Of a DNA stretch of 64,000 nt, positions 36,937 through 45,582 are shown in pieces. The DNA is from Murimonas intestini. Its GTDB lineage: Bacteria; Bacillota; Clostridia; Lachnospirales; Lachnospiraceae. The translations under genes and the position numbers were made by a program. Every line of letters begins with the position of its first letter. The first letter of the stretch is position 1. The stretch is from the NCBI GenBank assembly GCA_003148945.1, contig QGGY01000007.1, positions 1 through 64,000 on the forward strand, given 5' to 3'. The notes under the pieces were generated by a model. That model was not told the DNA's origin, made no database searches, and was given only the letters and a program-made list of their open reading frames with translations.

Positions 36937-38379
36937 TTAAAACTCCTCCATCACTTGTACTTTTAAAACTGTTTTTGTTCTTTCTGATATTTTATATGCT
37001 TCACTGATACGGTATCCAACAGCCCAGAGGATTTGGGAGCCTTCTGCCAGAAGCAAAACCTGCCCCCTCTTTTCATGAGGCACTTTTTCATCTATGAAAT
37101 AATCCTTCAGCTTTTTGTGCCCGCCGTCCTTTGTGACAGAAAGACAGTCACCGGGCAGGCGGTTCCGCACTTGAAGTTTATTCCTTATTGTATCATAGTC
37201 GAACCATTTCGTATACTTATTTTCCGGAATTAATTGTTTTTTCCAGGGCTCTAGAGAAAATTTTACTGCTATATTCCCAATTTTTATGCAGGAAGGGATT
37301 AAAATATCATATTTTTTCTCTATATTCACAAAAATAAGGCTGTCTTCCCCGTCTGCGGCCATATCCGGGCTCAATTCAGCATTGATCAGGCTGAGTCTCC
37401 CTCCCTGCAGCTGTGCCGTCAAGTTCCCGGGCAGGGACAGGCTCTTCCTTCCGCAGGAGGCGGCCAGCTTCCTGATATCATCGATATGGCCTGAAGTGAC
37501 ATTCTTAAGGCCTGCGCCTGTCCGCTCAATAGCTGCCCTGAGCATATATTCCTGGAGGATCTCTTCTTCACTGCAGAACAGGGCTGCATCCAGGCTGACC
37601 TTGCCCGCCCTCTCAGAAGCCATGCAGGCCTTCAGCGCCTTATCTGCCTGGCGTTCCAGGTAATCCTGCGCCTTTGCCAGTTTGCCCCCCGCCATGACTA
37701 TGTGCCTGGCCGCCTGGTGGTTACACTCCTTCTCAAGCACAGGCAGAACCTTTAAGCGCAGCCTGTTGCGGGTATAGTCTGTCTCCAGGTTAGTGGCGTC
37801 TGTCCGCCAGACAGCGCCCTGTCCTCTCAGGTAAGCCTCTATCTCCGCCCTGGTACATTCCAGCAGGGGCCTTATGATCCCATCCCTCACAGGACGCATG
37901 CCGCAGAGGCCCTTTATGCCGCTGCCCCTCACCATGTTCCACAGGATCGTCTCAGCCTGGTCATCCGCATTGTGGGCTACGGCAATGTGTACCCTCCCAT
38001 GTATCCCGGAAGCACATTCCCCTGCTATCTCCCGGAAAAATCCATATCTGATGCGCCTTCCGGCCTCCTCTGTGGATATCTTTTCCTGCCGGGCCATCCC
38101 CCGGACATCTGCATGGCGTATCCTCAGGGGTACGTCAAGCTTCCTGCAGAGCTCTTCCACAAACGCTGCATCCTCCAGGCTCTCCTTCCCCCTGATCCCA
38201 TGCTCCACATGGGCTGCCATAAGGCCAAACTTTCTCACCCTGCTCAGCCTGTACAGTACAAAAAGCAGGCATACAGAGTCCGCGCCTCCTGATACGCCTA
38301 CTATCACACAATCCTGTTCTTCTATCATGCGGTACTCATCTATGAGATGGACCACCTTTTTCTCGAAACTGTTCTCCAC
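36937..38379 (-). CDS. tilS: tRNA(Ile)-lysidine synthetase
   Basis: About 480 residues from a GTG at 38379 with AGGAG eight bases upstream; the frame extends to 38406 into the preceding gene. PP-loop SGGADSVCLLFVLYRL near the N terminus, then AHVEHGIRG and AVAHNADDQAET, and the C-terminal TilS domain with RNRLPGDCLS and KLKDYFIDEKVP. It modifies C34 of tRNA-Ile2 to lysidine so that AUA is read as Ile. First gene of tilS-hpt-ftsH. Confidence 0.95.
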   Translation of the reverse strand: MENSFEKKVVHLIDEYRMIEEQDCVIVGVSGGADSVCLLFVLYRLSRVRKFGLMAAHVEHGIRGKESLEDAAFVEELCRKLDVPLRIRHADVRGMARQEKISTEEAGRRIRYGFFREIAGECASGIHGRVHIAVAHNADDQAETILWNMVRGSGIKGLCGMRPVRDGIIRPLLECTRAEIEAYLRGQGAVWRTDATNLETDYTRNRLRLKVLPVLEKECNHQAARHIVMAGGKLAKAQDYLERQADKALKACMASERAGKVSLDAALFCSEEEILQEYMLRAAIERTGAGLKNVTSGHIDDIRKLAASCGRKSLSLPGNLTAQLQGGRLSLINAELSPDMAADGEDSLIFVNIEKKYDILIPSCIKIGNIAVKFSLEPWKKQLIPENKYTKWFDYDTIRNKLQVRNRLPGDCLSVTKDGGHKKLKDYFIDEKVPHEKRGQVLLLAEGSQILWAVGYRISEAYKISERTKTVLKVQVMEEF

Positions 38380-38393
38380 TGCTCTCGCTCCTG

Positions 38394-39884
38394 TTATTTT
38401 TTCCAAAGCCCGCCTACCAGGATCGTCATATCATCAGAGGCCCTGCTCTGCTGGTACGACAGTACCTGCTCCAGCAGCTTCCTCGCCATATCCCTGGCAT
38501 TGCTTGTCTTTATCTGCAGTATCAGCTCTTTCATCATATCCTGGGAATTCCTGCCCGGCAGGGCATCCAGGACACCGTCTGATATCATGATTATAAAATC
38601 CCCGGAATTCAGCTTTTTCTTTGTGCACTCGTAATCAATATTCTGGAGCATTCCCAGGGGAAGGCTTGTAGAAGTCACTGACTCCACCCAGTCCTGTCTT
38701 TTTACAAAGGTTGTGGAGGCCCCTACCTTCAGAAGTTCACACTCCCCGCTGTAAAGATCCACTGTACAAAGGTCCACTGTTGAAAATATCTGTCCGCTGT
38801 TCTGCATCATCATGGCTGAGTGGATCATCTTCACAGCCGTCTCCTTGCAGAATCCTGCATCCAGAAACTGTTCCAGCAGCTCAATCACAAGTTCGCTCTC
38901 CTGACATGCCCCAAATCCTGAGCCCATGCCGTCCGCCAGGCTCATCACAGCCTGTCCGTTTTCTTTAGACAGGAATGCGAAATTATCCCCCGAGACAAGC
39001 TCCCCATCCTTTGTGACCCTGGCTACGCCGTTTAACAGACAATACTCAGGCTCTGTCACAAACATCAGGGTAGCATACTCCTTATTGACGATCATCCTGC
39101 TGTCTTTTCCAGGAACGATAGGCCTGCCGCAGGCTTCAGACAAAACCTCTGCGACCTCCTTTGTGGGGACGCATCTTCCCTTTTTCGTCCTGGCATTCAT
39201 AAATATCTCCGGGCGCTCCGGGTCATTTTCTGATATCCATACCTCTTTTACAAAGACGCCCCTGAACTTTAATTTCAAACGCAGCTCCTGAAGCACTGAT
39301 CTTTCCAGCTGCTCCACATCATAGATCGTATCAGCCACATGCTGCAGCGTCAGTCCTGTCTCATAGAGCTGTTCCCCCACTGCCGCCCTGTTTTCCAAAA
39401 GCCTGTTGCTCCAGGTGAGGTTGATCTTAGCCTGTCTGAAGGCCATGTCCAGCTCATTTAAAAATTCCCGGGGGGTCACACAGAATTCACCGAAGGCTTC
39501 CTGTCTCCCTGTATTTAACTCTTCCCCTTCTTCCTCGATACTGTTTAACAGGCTGTAGATACGCCTGTACGTCTTATAGTAGTTTTCCTGCCAGCACAAT
39601 GCGCACTGCGGGCAATTCTGGCATACCTTCCCTTTCACCATCCTGAACATGTCCTCAATATCCTGCTGCGAAAGACACTCCTTTTTTTCAGGCATCCTTC
39701 TGAAAGTCTCAGACAATTTAAAAAAGGACTGCGAGTATTTCAGCATCTGCTCCCTTCCCGGCTCCTTAGCCACCGCAGCTGCCGCATCCTCCCTGGCACT
39801 CTCCCCCAATACCAGCTTCAGCACGTCCCATGCTATCCAAAGAACGCTGACGATCAAAACAGCGATGATAAATTCCCCCATCAA
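38394..39884 (-). CDS. Short SpoIIE-like PP2C phosphatase
   Basis: 496 residues. Only one N-terminal transmembrane helix (about 4-22, FIIAVLIVSVLWIAWDVLKL), then a regulatory region with a four-Cys cluster (CQNCPQCALC) and a PP2C-type SpoIIE phosphatase domain with LADGMGSGFGA, DLCTVDLYSG and IIMISDGVLDALPG. Canonical SpoIIE has about ten helices and over 800 residues, so most of the membrane region is missing. Position next to tilS and divIC matches spoIIE in Bacillus, so orthology is likely. It should dephosphorylate the anti-anti-sigma factor SpoIIAA in the forespore. Confidence 0.85.
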   Translation of the reverse strand: MMGEFIIAVLIVSVLWIAWDVLKLVLGESAREDAAAAVAKEPGREQMLKYSQSFFKLSETFRRMPEKKECLSQQDIEDMFRMVKGKVCQNCPQCALCWQENYYKTYRRIYSLLNSIEEEGEELNTGRQEAFGEFCVTPREFLNELDMAFRQAKINLTWSNRLLENRAAVGEQLYETGLTLQHVADTIYDVEQLERSVLQELRLKLKFRGVFVKEVWISENDPERPEIFMNARTKKGRCVPTKEVAEVLSEACGRPIVPGKDSRMIVNKEYATLMFVTEPEYCLLNGVARVTKDGELVSGDNFAFLSKENGQAVMSLADGMGSGFGACQESELVIELLEQFLDAGFCKETAVKMIHSAMMMQNSGQIFSTVDLCTVDLYSGECELLKVGASTTFVKRQDWVESVTSTSLPLGMLQNIDYECTKKKLNSGDFIIMISDGVLDALPGRNSQDMMKELILQIKTSNARDMARKLLEQVLSYQQSRASDDMTILVGGLWKK

Positions 39885-40063
39885 TTTCCTACCTCCCTGA
39901 CAGTTTTGCTAATTGCTTATTATAGCCTGCCCGGATGGAAATGTCTGTCAAACCAGCGCCCTAAAATGAAAAAGTTTTTGACAAAAACTGCGCTTGTTTC
40001 AGCGAAACAGTCAAAGACCTGCTGTATGAATATCCACCCGGCCCACTGCCCGGGGGAATAACT

Positions 40064-40094
40064 AAAAAGGATGCTGCACACTGCAACATCCTTT
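40064..40094 (-). terminator. Terminator after tRNA-Met
   Basis: On the minus strand AAAGGATGTTGCA and TGCAGCATCCTTTTT pair with a 3-base loop and end in a U-run. It starts about ten bases after the tRNA 3' end. Confidence 0.85.
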
Positions 40095-40104
40095 CTGTCT
40101 GACA

Positions 40105-40178
40105 TAGCGGAAGGGAGATTTGAACTCTCGACACCACGGGTATGAACCGTGTGCTCTAGCCAACTGAGCTATTCCGCC
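40105..40178 (-). tRNA. tRNA-Met (CAT), elongator type
   Basis: 74 bases. Acceptor GGCGGAA pairs with TTCCGCT (including a G1-U72 pair, as in Bacillus elongator tRNA-Met), discriminator A. Anticodon loop TTCATAC gives CAT. D-loop AGTTGGCTAGAGC and TTCAAATC are normal. The initiator features (unpaired position 1-72 with GGG/CCC anticodon stem) are absent. A tRNA-Ile2 identity is less likely from the acceptor stem. Confidence 0.93.
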
Positions 40179-40222
40179 ACACAGTTCTACATTATAATAG
40201 GCTTTTCGCCTTTTGTCAAGGT

Positions 40223-40525
40223 CTAATCTTCCGATTTGAATAATATTTCATCTTTATATACCAGTCCCAGCTTGTCCTTTGCCACTTCTTCAGCATACTC
40301 ATCCGTTTTCATGTAGTCTTTCATAGCTGCAATGTCATCGGATCTTTGTTTCTCATCCTCGATCTGCTGTCTCAGTGATTCCTCCTGCGCTGCATAATCC
40401 GCATTTTTTTCCTTCAGGGAGTTGCTCTGTACCGACAAAGATACAAGCAGCACCGCCACGATCGCAGAAATACAGAGCATCCCCTTCTTGTTGCCTCTTT
40501 TTCTCCGTTTTTTCTTTCTAGCCAT
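40223..40525 (-). CDS. divIC: DivIC/FtsB-like septum formation protein
   Basis: 100 residues: a very basic N-terminal tail (MARKKKRRKRGNKKG), one transmembrane helix near 17-33 and an extracellular coiled coil (NSLKEKNADYAAQEESLRQQ) ending with GLVYKDEIL. This is the standard DivIC layout for the late divisome. Start preceded by AAGGAAGGGTAATA. Next to yabQ and yabP, as in other endospore formers. Confidence 0.9.
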   Translation of the reverse strand: MARKKKRRKRGNKKGMLCISAIVAVLLVSLSVQSNSLKEKNADYAAQEESLRQQIEDEKQRSDDIAAMKDYMKTDEYAEEVAKDKLGLVYKDEILFKSED

Positions 40526-40557
40526 TATTACCCTTCCTTAATTAACATTATCCCCTA

Positions 40558-41004
40558 TTAATGTCTACGTAAGGCCATTTTAAACCGTTTTGTCCAATTT
40601 TTCAATGTTTTCGGCAAAATTTCCCGGGTTTTTTTGAATAAAAATGAAAACGGAAGGAAAATCACGTGAAAAACCCGCTTAAAAAGTCGAAAAATGGCGG
40701 TTAATGCGGTTGACAGCCCTTTCACCAGGTATTTACTGATACTCTGATTGTACAGCAGCATACCCAGCAAAACTGCAGCCAGGCTGAATCCTCTTAAGCT
40801 TCCGCTGTTCTTCGTAAAAATCATGTAAAAGATCAAAATGCCGGCCGCACACCAGTAAAGCAGGTCCTCAATGCCCACCAGTACGGCTCCTCTTGGAAAC
40901 ACCCTGCGCAGCACGCGCAGAAGATCATATACAAATAAAATAAGGACCCCGGTGGAAGCAGATATCAGAAATAGCAGGATTTCTCCATGTATGACCTCGC
41001 TCAT
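40558..41004 (-). CDS. yabQ: Spore cortex biosynthesis protein YabQ
   Basis: 148 residues with about four hydrophobic segments in the first 95 residues (EILLFLISASTGVLILFVYD, LLYWCAAGILIFYMIF and others) and a basic tail. Length, topology and position between divIC and yabP identify YabQ, an outer forespore membrane protein needed for cortex synthesis. It begins 4 bases after yabP. Confidence 0.88.
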   Translation of the reverse strand: MSEVIHGEILLFLISASTGVLILFVYDLLRVLRRVFPRGAVLVGIEDLLYWCAAGILIFYMIFTKNSGSLRGFSLAAVLLGMLLYNQSISKYLVKGLSTALTAIFRLFKRVFHVIFLPFSFLFKKTREILPKTLKNWTKRFKMALRRH

Positions 41005-41007
41005 ATG

Positions 41008-41292
41008 CTATTTAAACAGACGGCCGATAAGGGATTCACCCTGGCGCCGCCCGCCCCTTCCATCCGAATAAGTGAGGCTGTCGATATTCCCGTCCAGGTC
41101 CACCTCTCCCTTTTCGAGATTCAGACGGCTGACATGCAGCTCCGTACCCTTTACCATCAGCATGCCCTGCTCTGTTTCCAGCACGACTTCATTGACATCA
41201 AAAGAGAGCACATCAGCCACCCCGCTGATCGTGCCATTTCTTCTTCCGGTAATGGTCACTTTATGTGCTCCCTGCGTTTGTTTTTCTTCCAT
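41008..41292 (-). CDS. yabP: Sporulation protein YabP
   Basis: 94 residues with the YabP/YqfC fold pattern: KVTITGRRNGTISGVADVLS, then LETEQGMLMVKGTELHVSRL and GEVDLDGNIDSLTYSD. It acts during sporulation with YabQ. On the same strand 98 bases after rqcP. Confidence 0.9.
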   Translation of the reverse strand: MEEKQTQGAHKVTITGRRNGTISGVADVLSFDVNEVVLETEQGMLMVKGTELHVSRLNLEKGEVDLDGNIDSLTYSDGRGGRRQGESLIGRLFK

Positions 41293-41390
41293 TAGGACAT
41301 CCCCAAGATTGTTCTCTCTTTAATATATTATGGGATGGCTCTCTTTATGATAAATCATTTCCTGCAAAAGCCCGGATATACAACCCGTTT

Positions 41391-41630
41391 TTACAAATAT
41401 CGGAACAATTCCTTTGCTTCTTCCTTTTTCACTGTCTCCTGTACATCCAGCACCTCTACCCTGACGGACTTGTTGCCGAACTGGATCTCAATGACATCCC
41501 CTTCCTTTACCGAAGCGCTGGCTTTTGCCACCTTGTCATTAACCAGCACACGTCCGCCGTCACATGCCTCATTTGCCACAGTGCGGCGCTTGATCAGTCT
41601 TGATACTTTCAAAAATTTGTCCAGTCTCAT
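41391..41630 (-). CDS. rqcP: S4-domain ribosome quality control factor (YabO/RqcP)
   Basis: 79 residues, S4 RNA-binding domain MRLDKFLKVSRLIKRRTVA followed by DGGRVLVNDKVAK. RqcP (Hsp15 homologue) binds stalled 50S subunits with RqcH and promotes Ala-tailing. The start has GGGAGGGAAAAGAC upstream. Located between hup and yabP as in Bacillus. Confidence 0.93.
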   Translation of the reverse strand: MRLDKFLKVSRLIKRRTVANEACDGGRVLVNDKVAKASASVKEGDVIEIQFGNKSVRVEVLDVQETVKKEEAKELFRYL

Positions 41631-41712
41631 GTCTTTTCCCTCCCATAGGCAAAAGTGTGTTTTTCAGTCGCTATCCACACTTTTCCAACTGTTTTTTCCT
41701 GAAAACAAGTCA

Positions 41713-41741
41713 GGGGATGCTGTATATGCAGCACCCCCCGC
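41713..41741 (-). terminator. Terminator after hup
   Basis: On the minus strand GGGGGTGCTG pairs with CAGCATCCCC (one G-U pair) over CATATA, followed by TGACTTGTTTTC. Confidence 0.7.
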
Positions 41742-41767
41742 TAAAGTCTTATTCCTGCGAATCAAAA

Positions 41768-42043
41768 TTATTCGTTGATAGAATCTTTCAGAGCTTTTCC
41801 GGCTTTGAACTTCGGAGCCTTGGAAGCAGCGATAGTCATAGTTTCACCTGTCTGAGGATTTCTTCCTTCCCTTGCAGCTCTTTCAGATACTTCAAAAGTG
41901 CCAAATCCAACTAACTGGATTTTTTCACCTTTCTTTAATTCTTCAGCAACTACTTCCTCAAAAGCTTTGAGAGCCTTTTCTGCATCCTTTTTAGATAACT
42001 CTGTCTTCTCGGCAATAGCTGCCACTAATTCTGTTTTGTTCAT
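41768..42043 (-). CDS. hup: HU-family DNA-binding protein
   Basis: 91 residues from the ATG at 42043 (GAGGAGGAATTATTCC upstream). HU sequence [20 protein letters not shown] with the DNA-binding arm [18 protein letters not shown] and [17 protein letters not shown]. The frame open further upstream is leader. Its promoter lies at 42154-42182. Confidence 0.97.
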   Translation of the reverse strand: MNKTELVAAIAEKTELSKKDAEKALKAFEEVVAEELKKGEKIQLVGFGTFEVSERAAREGRNPQTGETMTIAASKAPKFKAGKALKDSINE

Positions 42044-42153
42044 GGAATAATTCCTCCTCTGATTTCTCTCTTTGTTCGTTATATGAAACAAAATTCTGTT
42101 TTTATAGGAACCACACCTGCTTAAATCCAATGGTGCCGCGTTCTCTACGTTTA

Positions 42154-42182
42154 TTTATAAGCTTTTACCTATCATTTGTCAA
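42154..42182 (-). promoter_or_regulatory. Promoter of hup
   Basis: On the minus strand TTGACA (42177-42182) and TATAAA (42154-42159) are 17 bases apart. This leaves an untranslated leader of about 105 bases before the hup ATG. Confidence 0.75.
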
Positions 42183-42210
42183 GGAATTTTATTGACTATT
42201 AAGATAAAAT

Positions 42211-42690
42211 TCATAAATCACTTTCCAGATACTGGAAGACCTCTATTTTAGCCGCTTTTTCGGCATCTTTCAAGGTTTTTTCATGCTCTTTGCTCCTGCC
42301 GGACTTCTCTTTTTTCTTGATCTCATCCCACCTGGCCAGCAGTGCAGAATCACTTCCCGGGGCCTGTCCGGCGAACACATGCGGGTGGCGGCGTATCATT
42401 TTTTCACACAGCCCGCTTATGACGTCTTCCACATTAAAAAGCCCTTCCTCTTCCGCTATCTGGCTCTGAAGCAGGACCTGAAGCAGCACATCTCCCAGTT
42501 CCTCACAGAGGTTTGTCCCATCGCCGGTCTCTTTATAGATATTGATCCCCGCCACTGCCTCCACCATCTCATTTATCATGCACGGCTTAAGGCTCTCATG
42601 GGTCTGTTTCTTATCCCACGGACAGCCGTTCTCGCCGCGGAGCGCGGCTATTACGGACCGGAGTTCTTCAAAATTGTATTTCTTGTCCAT
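42211..42690 (-). CDS. mazG: MazG nucleotide pyrophosphohydrolase
   Basis: 159 residues. MazG motifs CPWDKKQTHESLKPCMINE, then CEELGDVLLQVLLQSQIAEE (EExxD metal site) and RRHPHVF. It removes aberrant NTPs. Shorter than Bacillus YabN, which carries an extra methylase-like domain. It starts directly after the phosphoglucomutase stop (TAAG ATG), so translational coupling is likely. Confidence 0.93.
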   Translation of the reverse strand: MDKKYNFEELRSVIAALRGENGCPWDKKQTHESLKPCMINEMVEAVAGINIYKETGDGTNLCEELGDVLLQVLLQSQIAEEEGLFNVEDVISGLCEKMIRRHPHVFAGQAPGSDSALLARWDEIKKKEKSGRSKEHEKTLKDAEKAAKIEVFQYLESDL

Positions 42691-42691
42691 C

Positions 42692-44425
42692 TTAGAGCAT
42701 CCCGTTGATCATTTCCAGGATTTTCTCTCCCATGGCCGCTGACTTAGCGTCAGCATCCTCCAGAGAAGTTCCTTTTATTCCATAATAGAATTTAACCTTC
42801 GGCTCTGTGCCTGACGGGCGCACGCATACCCACGCGTCATCCTCCAGATCATAATAGAGCACATTGGAACCCGGCAGCCCGGTGCTTGTCACTTCGCCCG
42901 TTGCCATGTCCCTGATAGTATCTTTCTTGTAATCTCTTGCTTTAAGCACCTTGTAGTCCCCGATGCTCTCCGGGGCATTATTCCTCAGAGTCTCCAGGAT
43001 CTCCTGGATCTTCTGAAGCCCCTCGATGCCTTTAAGGGTGATAGACTGTATGCTGTCTTTGTAATATCCATATTTTTCATACATATCGATCATGACATCC
43101 CAGAGCGTCTTACCCTGTGTCTTATAATAAGCTGCCGCTTCACAGAGGGCCATGGTCGCCACGATGGCATCCTTATCCCTGGCATGCGTACCTATCAGGC
43201 AGCCGTAGCTCTCCTCAAATCCAAAGAGGTATGTGCCCTTTCCTGATGTCTCGAAATTCAGGATCTGCTGTCCGATGAACTTAAATCCTGTCAGGACCTC
43301 AATACATTTTACACCGTAGTATCTGGCGATCGCAGAAGCCATATTGCTGGAAACGATGGTGGTGATGAGCGCACCGTCCTCAGGAAGTCCGCCGTGCGCC
43401 TTCTTCTGTCCCAGCTCATAATCCGCCAGGAGGCAGCCTGACATATTGCCTGTGAGAGTGATGTACTCCCCGCTCTTTGTGTCCTTTACATAGACTCCAA
43501 GCCTGTCTGCATCAGGGTCTGTGGCAAGCACAAGGTCTGCATCCACTTCCCTGGCCAGCTTCAGGCCCAGTTCAAATGCTTCCGCAGCCTCTGGGTTCGG
43601 ATAGCTGACTGTGGGGAATTCCCCGTCAGGAAGCTCCTGCTCTTTTACAACATATACATTCTCGAAACCGATCTCTTTAAGTACACGTCTGGCAGGTATA
43701 TTTCCTGTGCCATGGAGAGGTGAATACACGATCTTCATATCCTTCTGCACTTCTTTGATAGCATCCCAGTTAATGACCTGGCTCTTCAGCTCTTCAATAT
43801 ATGCATCGTCTATTGCCTGTCCTATGACTTCATAAAGTCCGGCAGCCTCCGCCTCTTTCTTATCCATAGTCTTCACTGTGTCAAAATCTGTCACATTCTT
43901 AACCTCTGCCATGATCCCTGTGTCATGAGGAGGCGTGATCTGCGCACCGTCCTCCCAGTATACCTTGTATCCATTATACTCAGGCGGATTGTGGCTGGCC
44001 GTGATATTGATGCCCGCTATACAGCCTAATCTGCGGACTGCATATGACAGCTCCGGGGTGGGCCTCAGGGATTCAAATACATAAGCCTTTATGCCGTTGG
44101 CAGCCAGGCAGAGTGCAGCTTCGTCTGCAAATTCCGGAGACATCCTCCTGGAGTCATAAGCGATGGCAACTCCTCTGCTCTGTGCATTCACGGCAGCTAT
44201 GTAATTGGCAAGTCCCTGTGTGGCTTTGCGGACTGTATAGACATTCATCCTGTTTGTCCCCGCTCCGATAATGCCGCGGAGTCCTGCTGTACCGAATTCA
44301 AGTTCCGTATAAAAGCGTTCCTTTATCTCATTCTCATCATCTGCGATTGACTTCAGCTCTGCTTTAGTAGCCTCATCAAAGTATGGGTTAGAAAGCCACT
44401 CATCATAAATTTTCTTGTAGTCCAT
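42692..44425 (-). CDS. pgcA: Phosphoglucomutase / phosphomannomutase
   Basis: 577 residues from the ATG at 44425 (GGGAGGTAATTCG upstream); the frame continues upstream into non-coding and cotS sequence. Active-site TASHNPPEYNGYKVYWEDG with phospho-Ser, metal loop ATDPDADRLG, and C-terminal sugar-phosphate loop RPSGTEPKVKFY. It interconverts glucose-1- and glucose-6-phosphate for UDP-glucose and glycogen. Confidence 0.95.
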   Translation of the reverse strand: MDYKKIYDEWLSNPYFDEATKAELKSIADDENEIKERFYTELEFGTAGLRGIIGAGTNRMNVYTVRKATQGLANYIAAVNAQSRGVAIAYDSRRMSPEFADEAALCLAANGIKAYVFESLRPTPELSYAVRRLGCIAGINITASHNPPEYNGYKVYWEDGAQITPPHDTGIMAEVKNVTDFDTVKTMDKKEAEAAGLYEVIGQAIDDAYIEELKSQVINWDAIKEVQKDMKIVYSPLHGTGNIPARRVLKEIGFENVYVVKEQELPDGEFPTVSYPNPEAAEAFELGLKLAREVDADLVLATDPDADRLGVYVKDTKSGEYITLTGNMSGCLLADYELGQKKAHGGLPEDGALITTIVSSNMASAIARYYGVKCIEVLTGFKFIGQQILNFETSGKGTYLFGFEESYGCLIGTHARDKDAIVATMALCEAAAYYKTQGKTLWDVMIDMYEKYGYYKDSIQSITLKGIEGLQKIQEILETLRNNAPESIGDYKVLKARDYKKDTIRDMATGEVTSTGLPGSNVLYYDLEDDAWVCVRPSGTEPKVKFYYGIKGTSLEDADAKSAAMGEKILEMINGML

Positions 44426-44493
44426 CGAATTACCTCCCTGTGTAATTTTTATATTAGTTGTATTATATAATAAATTTTCGCAAAAAGGAATAC

Positions 44494-45492
44494 TTACTCC
44501 AGCATTTTTAGAAATAGATTGCGCCTTTCCTGCTGATGTACCAAAACTTCCAGTTTTTCGACATTTTTTCCCGGAATCCAGGCCTTGTTCCTGCCATAAT
44601 AGTGGTTTGCCAGCTTCCAGAATTTTTCCGGATATGACAGGCGCAGGCGCAGGTTCTCCCACTCGGATGCGCTTAAAGGCCTCACCTGCTCATATGCATT
44701 TAATATGGAGCGCCCCAGCTCCATGGACCAGTTCTGCTTCTCCAGTATCTTTCTCAAGAACTGATAGAGATCACTGACCTGGACGTCATAACGGCACTTG
44801 ATAAAGTTTGTGGTAGCTATCCCGTCCCGGCAGAACAGTACCTGATGCTGGTTATAATCCCCATGGCAGAGCAGGCCGTCCTCTATGCTCCTTTTCTGGA
44901 GCTCCTCCTGATTCTGGCTGCCCAGCTGTTCTGTAGCTGACAGAGCCTGTTCGAAAAACATGGTGAAATAATTCAGATACCCTGTCTCAAAAGGATTCTT
45001 CTGATGCCTGCCGCGTATAAATGTGCGCACCTTCTTTAATTCCCTGTTCTTCCTTACAAAATCCTCTTCCAGGGAGACTGCCTCATATTTTCCTGCATCC
45101 TCCGGTCCCGGCGCCATCCTCATTACCTGATGGAGCCTGGCCAGATTGCGCACGGCCTCCAGGATCTCCCCTTCATTTTTTGTATCGCACTCTCTGCCGG
45201 CATACCAGTCCTTTACCACATAGCGGTTTTCCTCCCAGTCTTTGCAGTAAAGCTCGCCCTCTTTATTCGGCATTACTACATCTACCTTAGTAAATCCCTC
45301 TTCCCGCAGATGGTACAAAACACGGTTCACAAAAGCCAGCCTGTTTGAAGAGCCTGCGAAGTCTGTGAATAGTTTCAGCCCCTTATCTGTTTCGCAGATA
45401 TAGGAGCCTCTTCCCCTTCTCGTACCTTGCACCTGCAGGTCATACTGTTCCAATAATTTTAATCCCTTATCATTCAACTCCATTCCCCCCAC
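44494..45492 (-). CDS. CotS-like spore coat kinase-fold protein
   Basis: 332 residues. A kinase-like fold of the CotS/aminoglycoside phosphotransferase type, with LCHGDYNQHQVLFC (Brenner-like catalytic segment) and FIKCRYDVQVSDLYQFLRK. GTG at 45492 has GGGAG eight bases upstream; ATG at 45483 is an alternative. CotS-group proteins are found in spore coats. The gene lies between the phosphoglucomutase and CCA-enzyme genes. Confidence 0.82.
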   Translation of the reverse strand: MGGMELNDKGLKLLEQYDLQVQGTRRGRGSYICETDKGLKLFTDFAGSSNRLAFVNRVLYHLREEGFTKVDVVMPNKEGELYCKDWEENRYVVKDWYAGRECDTKNEGEILEAVRNLARLHQVMRMAPGPEDAGKYEAVSLEEDFVRKNRELKKVRTFIRGRHQKNPFETGYLNYFTMFFEQALSATEQLGSQNQEELQKRSIEDGLLCHGDYNQHQVLFCRDGIATTNFIKCRYDVQVSDLYQFLRKILEKQNWSMELGRSILNAYEQVRPLSASEWENLRLRLSYPEKFWKLANHYYGRNKAWIPGKNVEKLEVLVHQQERRNLFLKMLE

Positions 45493-45552
45493 TCGACTAC
45501 TCCCTCTATCTTATGCACAGGGCAGATGAAATATGAAGCTCCCGGACATGTT

Positions 45553-45582
45553 AATACCCCGCAGCCTGGCTTACGGGGTATT
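45553..45582 (-). terminator. Hairpin overlapping the CCA-enzyme stop
   Basis: AATACCCC at 45553-45560 pairs with GGGGTATT at 45575-45582; the stop codon at 45571 is inside the hairpin loop region. U-run after it is poor, so it may act as a weak terminator. Confidence 0.4.
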
